Source: Aminobacter sp. J41 (GTDB lineage: Bacteria; Pseudomonadota; Alphaproteobacteria; Rhizobiales; Rhizobiaceae). Taken from it: a stretch of DNA of 64,000 nt. The notes beneath the pieces are model-generated. The model worked only from the letters and a program-made list of their open reading frames with translations, was not told the origin of the DNA and ran no database searches. Every line of letters begins with the position of its first letter. The first letter of the stretch is position 1. Below, one piece after another: positions 1-8,073 of this stretch. The position numbers were made by a program, and so were the translations under genes. The stretch spans positions 26,871 through 90,870 of the forward strand of contig NZ_JAGL01000017.1 in NCBI RefSeq assembly GCF_000526635.1. The letters are read 5' to 3'.

Positions 1-1475
1 ACCTCGTTGCCCGCTCACTCGAGGCCGACGCCGCGACGCTTGCCGAGATTGTCTTCCGCGAGCGCAATCTGCTTCTCCTGCGCAACACGCTGGCGCTCAC
101 GCTCGGCGTCCTGTTGGCGACCACCTTCATCGCGCTTCCGCTTGCCTGGCTCGTCGTGCGCAGCGACCTGAAGTTCAAGAAGTTCCACGCCATCATGGGC
201 GTGCTGCCGCTGGCGGTGCCCGGCTACGTCATGGCCTATGCGCTCATCGGCCTGTCGGGCTACTATGGCTTTGCGAGCCACTTCTTCGGCATCCGCCTGC
301 CGCGCCCGGAGGGCCTGACGGGCTCGGTGCTGGCGCTGTCCCTCTACACCTTTCCTTATCTGTTTCTGAACCTGCGCGCCTCGCTGCTCGGTCTCGACCC
401 GGGCCTGGAGGAAACCGCGCGCAGCCTCGGCCGCACGCCGTGGCAGACCTTCTTCGCGGTGGTCGTGCCGCACCTTGTGCCAGCGCTGCTTTCCGGCTGG
501 CTGGTCATCGGCCTCTATGTCCTCGGCGACTTCGGTGTCATCGCGCTGATGCGCTACGAGGTGTTCAGCTACGCCATCTACACGCAGTATTCCGGCGCCT
601 TCGACCGTGTCTATGCGGCCTGGCTGTCACTGATGCTGATGGCGGTGACGCTCTCCTTCATCATGATCGAGGCGAGGCTGCGTGGCCGTCGCTATGTCCG
701 CACCGGCAAGGGCGCGGCGCGACAGGCTGCACCGATTCCCCTCGGCCGGGCGCGACCGCTGGTCTGGCTGTTCCTCACTTCAGTCTACATTGCCTCGATC
801 GGCCTGCCGCTGATGGTGCTGAGCTACTGGATCTGGCGCGCCGGCCCGCTCGTCGACCCGGTCGAGGTCGCGACCGCCTTCTACCGGACCGCGCTGGTCG
901 CCGTGCCGGCGGCACTGATTGCAATCTCGCTCGCGGTGCCGGTGGTGTACCTCACCGTCCGCTTCCCGTCGGCAGCCTCCTCCGCGCTCGACCGGCTGGT
1001 CTATCTCGGCTACGCGGTCCCGCCGCTCGCCTTTGCGCTGTCGATGGCGTTCTTCGCGCTGCGCGCCGCACCCTGGCTCTACCAGACCGCGACGCTGCTG
1101 ATCTTTGCCTATGTGATGACGTTTCTTGCGCTCGCGATCGGCCCGGTGCGCAGCCGCCTGCTGCAGATCGGCCCGCGCTATGAGGAGGTGTCGCGCTCGC
1201 TGGGCCACGGCCCCTTCGCGTCCTTCATGCTGACGACCTTCCCGCTGCTGCGCACCTCGATGCTGTCCGGCGCGCTGCTGGTCTTCATCATGATCGTGAA
1301 GGAACTGCCGATCACCTTCCTGCTCGCGCCGATCGGCTACAGCACGCTGGCGACGACCGTGTTCTCCCGCACGTCGGAAGGCATGATGGCGGAGGCGGCT
1401 CCGCACGCGCTGATGATCGTGCTGTTCTCCAGCCTGTTCGTAGGGCTGATCCTGCGCCACGAAGGCCGCAGATAG
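1..1475 (+). CDS. ABC transporter permease, Fe(III) type, 5' end missing
   Basis: The reading frame is open from the first bases of the window, so the start lies upstream; the first internal candidate (TTG at 114) is not needed. The protein has many hydrophobic segments and two copies of the binding-protein-dependent permease fold. Each half carries an EAA-type loop, seen as EETARSLGRTPWQTF in the first half and YEEVSRSLGHGPFASF in the second. Fused double permeases of this kind (FbpB/SfuB/AfuB) form the inner-membrane channel of ferric iron importers. The binding protein and ATPase would be expected outside the window, upstream. Iron as substrate is inferred from the family; thiamine or polyamine permeases share the architecture. 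The C-terminus ends with an ordinary TAG, 5 bases before the convergent kinase gene. Confidence 0.85.
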   Translation, partial: LVARSLEADAATLAEIVFRERNLLLLRNTLALTLGVLLATTFIALPLAWLVVRSDLKFKKFHAIMGVLPLAVPGYVMAYALIGLSGYYGFASHFFGIRLPRPEGLTGSVLALSLYTFPYLFLNLRASLLGLDPGLEETARSLGRTPWQTFFAVVVPHLVPALLSGWLVIGLYVLGDFGVIALMRYEVFSYAIYTQYSGAFDRVYAAWLSLMLMAVTLSFIMIEARLRGRRYVRTGKGAARQAAPIPLGRARPLVWLFLTSVYIASIGLPLMVLSYWIWRAGPLVDPVEVATAFYRTALVAVPAALIAISLAVPVVYLTVRFPSAASSALDRLVYLGYAVPPLAFALSMAFFALRAAPWLYQTATLLIFAYVMTFLALAIGPVRSRLLQIGPRYEEVSRSLGHGPFASFMLTTFPLLRTSMLSGALLVFIMIVKELPITFLLAPIGYSTLATTVFSRTSEGMMAEAAPHALMIVLFSSLFVGLILRHEGRR

Positions 1476-1480
1476 GCTCA

Positions 1481-4400
1481 CTATTCTGCGAGGACGCGGG
1501 TCGACGGGAAGACGACTTCCACCATCGTGCCTTCGCCCGGCGTCGAGGTGATCGAGAACCGGGCGCGGTTGGCTTCCACCATGGCCTTCGTCAGCGGCAG
1601 CCCGAGGCCGGTCCCGTCGCGGCGGCCGCGCTTGAGCGCATTGATCTGCTTGAACGGCTTCAGCGCCTGGTCGATCTCGGCGAGCGTCATGCCGATGCCG
1701 GTGTCGCGCACCCGCATCACCACATCGCCCGACGGCTCGTAGGAGGTGGAGACGATCACCTGGCCGCCCGCCTGCGTGTAGCGGATCGCGTTGGACAGAA
1801 GGTTCAGCGCGATCTGGCGCACGCTGCGCAGGTCCGCCACCACTTCCGGCAGGTTCGAGGCGAGCGAGGAGCGGATGATGACGCGCTCGCGATTGGCCTG
1901 CGGCTGCATCATCGCCACCGTCTCGGCGAGCGAGTCGTTCAGAGACACTGCCTCGTAGTGCATCTCCTGCTCGCCTGCCTCGATCTTGGAGATGTCGAGG
2001 AGGTCGTTGACGAGGTCGAGCACGTGATTGCCCGAGCGGTTGATGTCGCGCAGGTAGTCGCGGTAGCGGTCGGAGCCGATCGGCCCGAACTTTTCGTCCA
2101 TCATCAGCTCGGAGAAGCCGATGATGGCGTTCAGCGGCGTGCGGATCTCGTGGCTGACGCGCGCGAGGAATTCCGTCTTCTGCGACGAGGCGCGCTCGGC
2201 CTGAGCCCGGGCCTGCGTCAGCTGCTCCTCGGCGCGCTTCCACTGGGTGATGTCGCGCAGAACCGCGCAGTAGCCGCTGTCTTCCGGCAGCTTGCCGATG
2301 GTCATGAACAGCGGGATGAACCGGCCCTGCGCCTCGCGGCCAATCACCTCGCGCCCGTCATTGAGGATGCTGGCAACGCCGTTGCCGTAGAGGCCGGCGA
2401 GGTAGTCCTGCGCCGCCTTGCGGCTTTCGATGGCAAACAGCGTGTGGAATGGCTTGCCTTCCACCTGCGCGCTGTCGAAGCCGAACAGGGCCTCGGCCGG
2501 CTTCGAGATCGAGCGGATGGTGGCGTCCGGATTGATGAGCACGACGCCGTCGGTGGCCGTGTCGATGATGGTGCGCAGCATAGCGACATCGCGGTCGATG
2601 TCTTCCTGCAGCAGTTCCGCCGTGCGCACCGGCTCGGGCTGCTGCACGATCACCTGTTCCGGCTCCTTGCGGCGCAGCGACAAAAGCAGCGCCGAGCGGC
2701 CGTACCAGCGCACCGACTGCAGGTGCGCGTCGACGGGGATTTCCTCGCCGCCGAGGGTGCGAACGGTGACGCGACCGGCGTGGCCCTCGCGCTCCTCGCC
2801 ATTGCAATCGACGAACAGCCGGTCGAGCCCGCCCTCGCGACGGATCTGGTCGAGGCTGGCGTAGCCCGTCAGCGACAGGAACTCGCGGTTGGCGAAATAG
2901 AGCTCGTCGCCGGCGTGGATCAGCAGCGGGATCGGCAGCCCGGCGATCAGCTCGGGATCGACGCTCGGACGTCCGCCACTGCGGGCGAAGGCTGAGGGCA
3001 TCAGGCCCTGAAGCGTTGGTGGCGTCGGCGTCTCGGCCTCAACAGGTTGCGGCCGAACTGGCTCGAGCGCTGGCTGGGCCGGTTCCTCGGCTCTTACGGT
3101 TTCGGCTGGCTCTTCGGCGTTCTCGGCCTCGACTGGCTCGTCTGCATGTTCTGGCGACTGAGGCTCCTCAGTGACCTCCGCGTCGGAGCCGCCGTCCATT
3201 TCGGTCACGTGATTGACGGGCTCGGTGTGCTCTTCCTGCGGCGCGGAAGTCTCAAGCCGGATTTCCTCGGGAAGCTCGGCGATCGCCCCGGCCTCTGGTT
3301 CCTCAGCCGAAGCCTCAGCTTCTTTCGCGGCCTCCTGCTCAGCCTTTTTCTCGGCCTCGCTGGCAAGAAAATCCTGCTGCAGCCGCGCGCGGATTTCCTC
3401 AAACGCCGAGCGGTCAGAGGGCGACAGACGGCGTTCATGCCGCTGCTGCGAGCGGTGCTCGGCGAGGCGGATCACCTTGTTGTCGTTGGTCTTCCCAACC
3501 GGCGGTGCCGCTGTTTCTTCAGGCGCAGCGTCGGCCGTAACCGCAGGCTGCTCCGATTCGGCCGGCGGCTCCTCCTCGGCTGTTTGCGGGACCTCGAACG
3601 CCGGGGGGCGAAGTTTCAGGCCGCGCGCTGCCGGATCCTCCACGGCATCGCCGATACGCACGACGCCAAACCCGCGAAAGCCTTCGAACACCCGGTCGCG
3701 GTTGTAGACCGGCAGTGCGGCGAGATCGACGGGTGCGGCGCGGTCAGTGCCGGCAATTGGCCACAGCACCGTGCGGCCCGACCAGGTATCGCGCCGCTGC
3801 AAGAGCTTGATGATCTCGCCCGACGGGTCCAGCGCCAGCTGTTCGGACACTTCCCCGAACGGGCGGCCGATCACGTTCGCCGCCTCGGGGCCGACTGCCT
3901 GCACGAACTCATCGGATATAGAGCTGAACGCGTCGTTCGCGTCCGTGCGCCAGACGAAGCGGACCGGGTCCGGCTTTGCCGGGGCAGGGGCGGGCGAAGA
4001 ACTGACGGTGTCGTCCGCTTCAGCGTCCGGTTCCGCTCCCTGCTTGTCGCCGGCAAAGTACCAGTCGTCGGGTTCGCCGGGGGCCGCAGCTTCCAAACGC
4101 GGCGCTTCCGGAGCCGGTGCAGCCTCTGCAACGAGATCGGGAAGGTCGGCATCGGAAGGGAGGGGAAGATCGTCCGCCGGCTCTGATTCGGAAACCGGCT
4201 CGACCGGCGCGGCTGCCGCTTCCTGCGCGGGGGCGGGGATCTCCGCCTCCGTCTCCACCGGCGTCTGTGCCGTGATCAACAGGTGAGTCGCCGGCTCGTC
4301 GGTGAGGCGGGCAAGACCCGCCGGAATCATCCCGCCCCTAGCTGGGATGAGACGCTTGACCAGCCGGTCGCGCTCCTGCGCGACGTCGGCGACCAGCGTC

Positions 4401-4921
4401 TCCAGCGTCGCGGGTGAAATACCGAGCTCGCCGAAGCCGGGGGACGAGGCTGACAGCCTGCCGGATGCATCCAGCATCGCGGCGAAATAGCCGGCCTCGC
4501 CAAAACCCTGGATCGCCCGCGCAGCCGCTTCCGATTCGTCGAGCGAGGTGCTGACCTTGGCGGGCTCCGCCAGCAGGATCACCGGTGTTCCGTCAGGAAG
4601 GGTGATGCCGCTTGCAAGGAAGGGCACGAGCCGGCTGCCGGTGCCGCTGGCAAGGCGCACGGCAACAGGCCGGTTGCGGCCGATTCGCGGGAAGCCGGGC
4701 GTTGCCTCGATCTGCCGACGTGCGGCGAGAGTGAGACCGGGCGAAGCGCCCATCACCGTTTCGATGTCGGGGTAGCCGAGCAGCGCGGCGCCGGGGCCAT
4801 TGGCCCAGATCACCTCCTCAAGGTCGATCGACAGAATCGCCAGCGCATCGCCCGCAGCAAAGCGCGCCCGTACATCTTCCAGGACGGCGATGTCGATAAA
4901 CGAGACTGCACCAGACGCCAT
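1481..4921 (-). CDS. Large PAS-domain sensor histidine kinase, PdhS/PleC/DivJ-like
   Basis: This 1146-residue protein has no clear membrane segment. The N-terminus looks like a PAS-type sensor, with further PAS-like blocks around residues 325-420, 650-740 and 780-890. A very acidic Pro/Ala/Glu-rich linker lies in between. The kinase core follows: an H-box with HEIRTPLNAIIGFSE near residue 925, an N-box (LNLLSNAIRYT), and G-boxes DTGIGM and GTGLGLPL. H-boxes of this exact style occur in the PleC/DivJ/PdhS family that controls the cell-cycle regulator DivK in alphaproteobacteria. Brucella PdhS is also cytosolic and over 1000 residues long, so PdhS is the closest guess; the assignment is inferred from architecture. 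It stands alone and faces away from the phasin. No response regulator is adjacent. Confidence 0.85.
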   Translation of the reverse strand: MASGAVSFIDIAVLEDVRARFAAGDALAILSIDLEEVIWANGPGAALLGYPDIETVMGASPGLTLAARRQIEATPGFPRIGRNRPVAVRLASGTGSRLVPFLASGITLPDGTPVILLAEPAKVSTSLDESEAAARAIQGFGEAGYFAAMLDASGRLSASSPGFGELGISPATLETLVADVAQERDRLVKRLIPARGGMIPAGLARLTDEPATHLLITAQTPVETEAEIPAPAQEAAAAPVEPVSESEPADDLPLPSDADLPDLVAEAAPAPEAPRLEAAAPGEPDDWYFAGDKQGAEPDAEADDTVSSSPAPAPAKPDPVRFVWRTDANDAFSSISDEFVQAVGPEAANVIGRPFGEVSEQLALDPSGEIIKLLQRRDTWSGRTVLWPIAGTDRAAPVDLAALPVYNRDRVFEGFRGFGVVRIGDAVEDPAARGLKLRPPAFEVPQTAEEEPPAESEQPAVTADAAPEETAAPPVGKTNDNKVIRLAEHRSQQRHERRLSPSDRSAFEEIRARLQQDFLASEAEKKAEQEAAKEAEASAEEPEAGAIAELPEEIRLETSAPQEEHTEPVNHVTEMDGGSDAEVTEEPQSPEHADEPVEAENAEEPAETVRAEEPAQPALEPVRPQPVEAETPTPPTLQGLMPSAFARSGGRPSVDPELIAGLPIPLLIHAGDELYFANREFLSLTGYASLDQIRREGGLDRLFVDCNGEEREGHAGRVTVRTLGGEEIPVDAHLQSVRWYGRSALLLSLRRKEPEQVIVQQPEPVRTAELLQEDIDRDVAMLRTIIDTATDGVVLINPDATIRSISKPAEALFGFDSAQVEGKPFHTLFAIESRKAAQDYLAGLYGNGVASILNDGREVIGREAQGRFIPLFMTIGKLPEDSGYCAVLRDITQWKRAEEQLTQARAQAERASSQKTEFLARVSHEIRTPLNAIIGFSELMMDEKFGPIGSDRYRDYLRDINRSGNHVLDLVNDLLDISKIEAGEQEMHYEAVSLNDSLAETVAMMQPQANRERVIIRSSLASNLPEVVADLRSVRQIALNLLSNAIRYTQAGGQVIVSTSYEPSGDVVMRVRDTGIGMTLAEIDQALKPFKQINALKRGRRDGTGLGLPLTKAMVEANRARFSITSTPGEGTMVEVVFPSTRVLAE

Positions 4922-5054
4922 TCACGAACCTGAACTGCTCGGGCCGCAGGGCCCCGACACTTAACTGATTGTTAATAAAGGGCCCAAGCCCCAACGTCCA
5001 GAAAACGCGCTGTTGTGCGCCTTCAATTCTCGCGTGTTGGTTAACGCAGGCGAG

Positions 5055-5098
5055 GTTGTTGCTTTGTGCGTCGCAACATCATTGTTGCAATGCAGCAA
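5055..5098 (+). promoter_or_regulatory. Candidate PhaR operator upstream of the phasin gene
   Basis: This stretch is rich in TTGC/GCAA. It contains an imperfect inverted repeat TTGTTGC-AAT-GCAGCAA (5082-5098, one mismatch) and a looser GTTGC...GCAAC pair at 5057-5076. PhaR, the repressor of polyhydroxyalkanoate granule genes, is known to bind TGC-rich palindromic DNA upstream of phasin genes. The assignment is inference: no phaR gene lies in the window. Confidence 0.4.
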
Positions 5099-5176
5099 AG
5101 AATGTCCTATATAGCATTCAACATGTTCTGCGGCGCCTATCCTGCTGTTGACACAGAGAGTTTGAAGGACAGAGCT

Positions 5177-5632
5177 ATGAATAAAGCCACTGCCAATACC
5201 GCCGAGACTATCGAATTCCCGACCTTTGATGCCGCCAGGACCACGGAACAGTTCCGTGCCTTCACCGAGCAGAGCGTCGAACAGTCGAAGGAAGCCTACG
5301 CCAAGTTCAAGTCCGGCGTCGAGACCGCACAGAAGGCCTTCGAATCGACCTTCGAGACCGCCCGTAACGCCGGCACCGAGATTTCGCTGAAGTCGATTGC
5401 TGCCGCCCGCGCCAACACCGAGGCCGGTTTCTCGCATCTCGAGGCGCTGGCGAAGGCCCGCACGTTCTCGGAAGTGATCGAGCTGCAGACTTCGTACTTC
5501 CGCAAGGCGGCCGAATCGGTTGCCGAGCAGGCCAAGGAGTTCCAGTCGCTGACCCAGAAAGCCGCGGCGGACGTCTCCAAGCCAATGAAGGACGCTTTCG
5601 ACACCACCCTGGCGGAACTTAAGTTCGCCTGA
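5177..5632 (+). CDS. Phasin family protein
   Basis: The protein has 151 residues and is almost all amphipathic helix, rich in Ala, Glu, Lys and Phe. It contains the typical phasin pattern: EQSVEQSKEAYAKFKSGVE near residue 32, a central SLKSIAAARANTEAGF block, and ELQTSYFRKAAESVAEQAKE. Phasins coat polyhydroxybutyrate granules and control their number and size. The ATG at 5177 is chosen because AAGGA sits 7 bases before it; the longer open frame upstream has no such site and would begin with non-phasin sequence. The gene is monocistronic: a TGC-rich candidate PhaR site lies upstream, and a hairpin array ending in an intrinsic terminator lies downstream. Confidence 0.9.
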   Translation: MNKATANTAETIEFPTFDAARTTEQFRAFTEQSVEQSKEAYAKFKSGVETAQKAFESTFETARNAGTEISLKSIAAARANTEAGFSHLEALAKARTFSEVIELQTSYFRKAAESVAEQAKEFQSLTQKAAADVSKPMKDAFDTTLAELKFA

Positions 5633-5649
5633 GGCATTAGTTCGACAAG

Positions 5650-5762
5650 TTCCCTGCGAGACGGATCCTCCTCCCTCCCGATCGCAGGATAGAAGGCCGG
5701 CTCCTCCTCCCGCCGGTCTCTCACAGAGAAAGGCCGGGTCCTCCTCCCCCCGGCCTTTTTCT
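5650..5762 (+). ncRNA. Phasin 3' UTR with three anti-Shine-Dalgarno hairpins (cuckoo/alpha-r14-like sRNA candidate)
   Basis: Three consecutive hairpins each present the same 10-base loop TCCTCCTCCC, at 5666-5675, 5702-5711 and 5739-5748. The stems differ in sequence. The first pairs 5653-5659 with 5682-5688, plus an inner helix 5662-5665/576-5680 with one bulge. The second pairs 5695-5701 with 5712-5718, with one G-U. The third pairs 5731-5738 with 5749-5756 and runs into a T tract, so it is also the terminator. CCUCCUCCC is complementary to ribosome-binding sites and is the hallmark of alphaproteobacterial cuckoo/CcsR and alpha-r14 small RNAs. Conserved loops on unrelated stems argue for a functional RNA, probably processed from the phasin transcript. 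Expression is not known. Confidence 0.7.
5731..5762 (+). terminator. Rho-independent terminator after phasin
   Basis: A perfect 8-bp stem AGGCCGGG/CCCGGCCT (5731-5738 with 5749-5756) is followed by five T residues and a T-rich tail. Its loop is the third CCTCCTCCC element. Confidence 0.85.
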
Positions 5763-5847
5763 ATTTCTCTACAAACTTCGTGCGGAACGGGCTTGAAATC
5801 TGATCCGATAGCCCGTAATAGCCAGCCAGCCCGTGAGGCTGCCGTGT

Positions 5848-5924
5848 GCGGTTGTAGCTCAGCTGGTTAGAGCGCCGGATTGTGGATCCGGAGGTCGCTG
5901 GTTCGATCCCAGCCAACCGTACCA
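5848..5924 (+). tRNA. tRNA-His (anticodon GTG)
   Basis: A full cloverleaf can be folded: acceptor 5848-5854 with 5914-5920, anticodon loop TTGTGGA giving GTG, T arm GCTGG/CCAGC around TTCGATC, and encoded CCA at 5922-5924. The first pair is G1-U72, the discriminator is A73 (5921), and the base before G1 is T, so no G-1 is encoded. Most bacteria have G-1 opposite C73; a clade of alphaproteobacteria is known to lack G-1 and carry A73, matching this gene. It stands alone between the phasin and a small secreted protein. Confidence 0.95.
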
Positions 5925-6081
5925 TCTCTTCCCCCGGACATTCAGTTTTCCAAGGCATTTCCTGCCTTTGGTCGTTCGCGTCCCACCTCCGTGGTGATCC
6001 CGCCGTGGAGCGGAAGGGCAAGGCGAGGAACATTAGGCGGCGCTAGTCTGTTCGGTGCTCCCAGGATGAAAGGGCTCCGAC

Positions 6082-6459
6082 ATGAAACTTTTTAAGACGA
6101 TGACGCTCGCAGCTGCGCTCACGGCTTTGCCAATGGGCATGGCGATGGCCGACTGTGTCGATCCAACCACCAGCGCCAGCACCTCAGACCAGCCGAAGAC
6201 GGCACCGGTCGCCAAGGACGGCTCGACCGCGCCGCTCGAAACCGAGGCAACCAGCAACTCCACCACGACCGCAAATCCGCCCGCTCAGGAAGAATCGGCC
6301 CAGAAGGACGGCGGCACCATGCCGTTGGCCTCTCAAGAAGGTGGCGGCAACACCGACATCGCCACCTCGCAGCAGGACGTGGAAGCGCAGCAGGAAGGCG
6401 AGGAAACCGCGGCAGCCAAGGCCGCAGATCAGGCCGAGAACTGCCCGGATAAGGGATAG
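6082..6459 (+). CDS. Small secreted acidic hypothetical protein
   Basis: The 125-residue product starts with a clear signal peptide (Lys near the N-terminus, hydrophobic Ala/Leu core, AMA-D cleavage site around residue 23). The mature part is low-complexity, rich in Ala, Thr, Ser, Glu and Gln. Two related units appear, KDGSTAPLE and KDGGTMPLA, and one Cys lies at each end of the mature chain (positions about 25 and 121), which could form a disulfide. I do not recognise a family. AAGGG lies upstream of the ATG. It converges on xseA, with 6 bases between the stops. Confidence 0.7.
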   Translation: MKLFKTMTLAAALTALPMGMAMADCVDPTTSASTSDQPKTAPVAKDGSTAPLETEATSNSTTTANPPAQEESAQKDGGTMPLASQEGGGNTDIATSQQDVEAQQEGEETAAAKAADQAENCPDKG

Positions 6460-6465
6460 CTCCGC

Positions 6466-8037
6466 CTAGAACAGCGAACCCTGCTCGCCACCTGGCGCTT
6501 TTGCGGCGGGTTTTACCTTCGGCTTTGGGGGCTGGCCGCCGCCGGAGGCGATGACCGCGACCTTGCCGTCGCAGAATTCGAGCGCCAGCTCGTCGCCGCG
6601 CGAAACATTCGCGGCGCGGCGGACGAGTTCGCCGGAAGGGGTTGTCACCAGCGCAAAGCCACGGTCGAGGATCGACTGGTAGGAAACGCTGCGCAGCAGG
6701 CGTCCGGCCTGTTCAAGCCGGCGGCGGCGTTCGCGCAGCTGGACTTCGATGGGTTCGATGCGCAGTCGCAGCGATGCGCGATGCAGGCGCTCGGCAGAGC
6801 GTTCCAGACGGCGCTCGAGGCAGGCGTCGCCCCGGCGCGTCAGCAGGGAAAGCGACTGTGCGTGCTGGGAAAGTCGTCGTGACAGCGCTGCCGGCGAAAC
6901 CCGGGCCGCGTCGCGGTCAAAGCGGCGACGCGCTTCCCGAACGCGGCGGTCGAGGATAGCCGGTGAAAGCCGCAGGCCGCGCAGCTGCAGACGCTTGGCC
7001 TCGGTGTTCGCGACAAGTGCGCGTTCCAGCCGGCTCGACGCTTCGTCGAAGCGGCGGCGCGGCAGAGCAAGCAACTGGTCGGGCGAGGGCAGGGCGCGCG
7101 CGGCAGCGCGCAGGGATTGCCGCTTGCGGTCGGTGCAGCGGGAGATCGCGCCTTTGAGACGCGCCGCAAGGCTCGCCACCGTAGCTTCGAGTTCTGCTTT
7201 CACCGGGACCGCAAGCTCGGCCGCACCCGTCGGTGTCGGTGCACGCACATCGGCAGCGTGGTCGATCAGGGTCCAGTCGGTTTCGTGACCCACCGCGGAA
7301 ATAACGGGGATGGCAGACGCAGCGACTGCCCGCACCACCGCCTCATCATTGAAACCCCAAAGATCCTCAAGGCTGCCGCCGCCGCGCGCCACGATCAGCA
7401 CGTCGGGGCGCGGGATCGGCCCGTTCGGGTCGAGCGCGTTGAAGCCGGCAACAGCCGCGGAGACTTCCGCGCCGGTCGTCTCGCCCTGCACGGGCACCGG
7501 CCAGACGATGACGTGCAGCGGGAAGCGGTCGGAGATGCGGTGGATGATGTCGCGGATGACGGCGCCCGTCGGCGAGGTCACCACGCCGACGACCATCGGC
7601 ATGAATGGCAGCCGCCGCTTGCGGGTGTCGTCGAACAGGCCCTCGGCGGCAAGCTTGCGGCGGCGCTCTTCGATGAGCGCCATCAGCGCGCCGGCGCCGG
7701 CGGGCTCGAGGCTTTCAATGACGATCTGGTATTTTGAAGAGCCCGGATAGGTGGTCAGCTTGCCGTGAGCGATGACCTCCATGCCCTCTTCGGGCCGAAA
7801 TTTCAGGCGGGCGAAGCTGCCCTTCCAGATCACCGCCTCAAGGCGGGCACGCTCGTCCTTCAGCGCAAAATAGGCGTGGCCCGATGAGTGTGGGCCGCGA
7901 TAGCCGGAGATTTCGCCGCGGACCCGTACATTGCCAAACGTGTCCTCGACGGTGCGCTTCAGCGCGCCGGAGATCTCGCTGACCGTGTATTCGGCAGCGT
8001 TGGTCGGCGAATCGTTGCCGGGGAAGAAATCGCTCAT
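6466..8037 (-). CDS. xseA: Exodeoxyribonuclease VII large subunit
   Basis: The 523-residue protein has the family order. An N-terminal OB-fold (residues about 15-110) contains [19 protein letters not shown]. The catalytic domain contains [30 protein letters not shown] and [13 protein letters not shown], the conserved active-site blocks. A long Arg/Ala-rich coiled coil occupies residues about 280-450. ExoVII, built from XseA and several XseB, degrades single-stranded DNA to oligonucleotides in the cytosol during repair. xseB is not adjacent. The C-terminal tail after residue 495 is a Lys/Pro/Gly-rich extension. The length is slightly above the E. coli protein, mostly because of this tail. Confidence 0.97.
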   Translation of the reverse strand: MSDFFPGNDSPTNAAEYTVSEISGALKRTVEDTFGNVRVRGEISGYRGPHSSGHAYFALKDERARLEAVIWKGSFARLKFRPEEGMEVIAHGKLTTYPGSSKYQIVIESLEPAGAGALMALIEERRRKLAAEGLFDDTRKRRLPFMPMVVGVVTSPTGAVIRDIIHRISDRFPLHVIVWPVPVQGETTGAEVSAAVAGFNALDPNGPIPRPDVLIVARGGGSLEDLWGFNDEAVVRAVAASAIPVISAVGHETDWTLIDHAADVRAPTPTGAAELAVPVKAELEATVASLAARLKGAISRCTDRKRQSLRAAARALPSPDQLLALPRRRFDEASSRLERALVANTEAKRLQLRGLRLSPAILDRRVREARRRFDRDAARVSPAALSRRLSQHAQSLSLLTRRGDACLERRLERSAERLHRASLRLRIEPIEVQLRERRRRLEQAGRLLRSVSYQSILDRGFALVTTPSGELVRRAANVSRGDELALEFCDGKVAVIASGGGQPPKPKVKPAAKAPGGEQGSLF

Positions 8038-8073
8038 CCGCTGATTGGGCAGAGCGGGGCACGTGAGGTCAAG

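Noticed and set aside
5148..5153. TTGACA just before the phasin gene
   Set aside because: It is only 23 bases from the ATG and has no -10 box at the right distance, so it is not a promoter.
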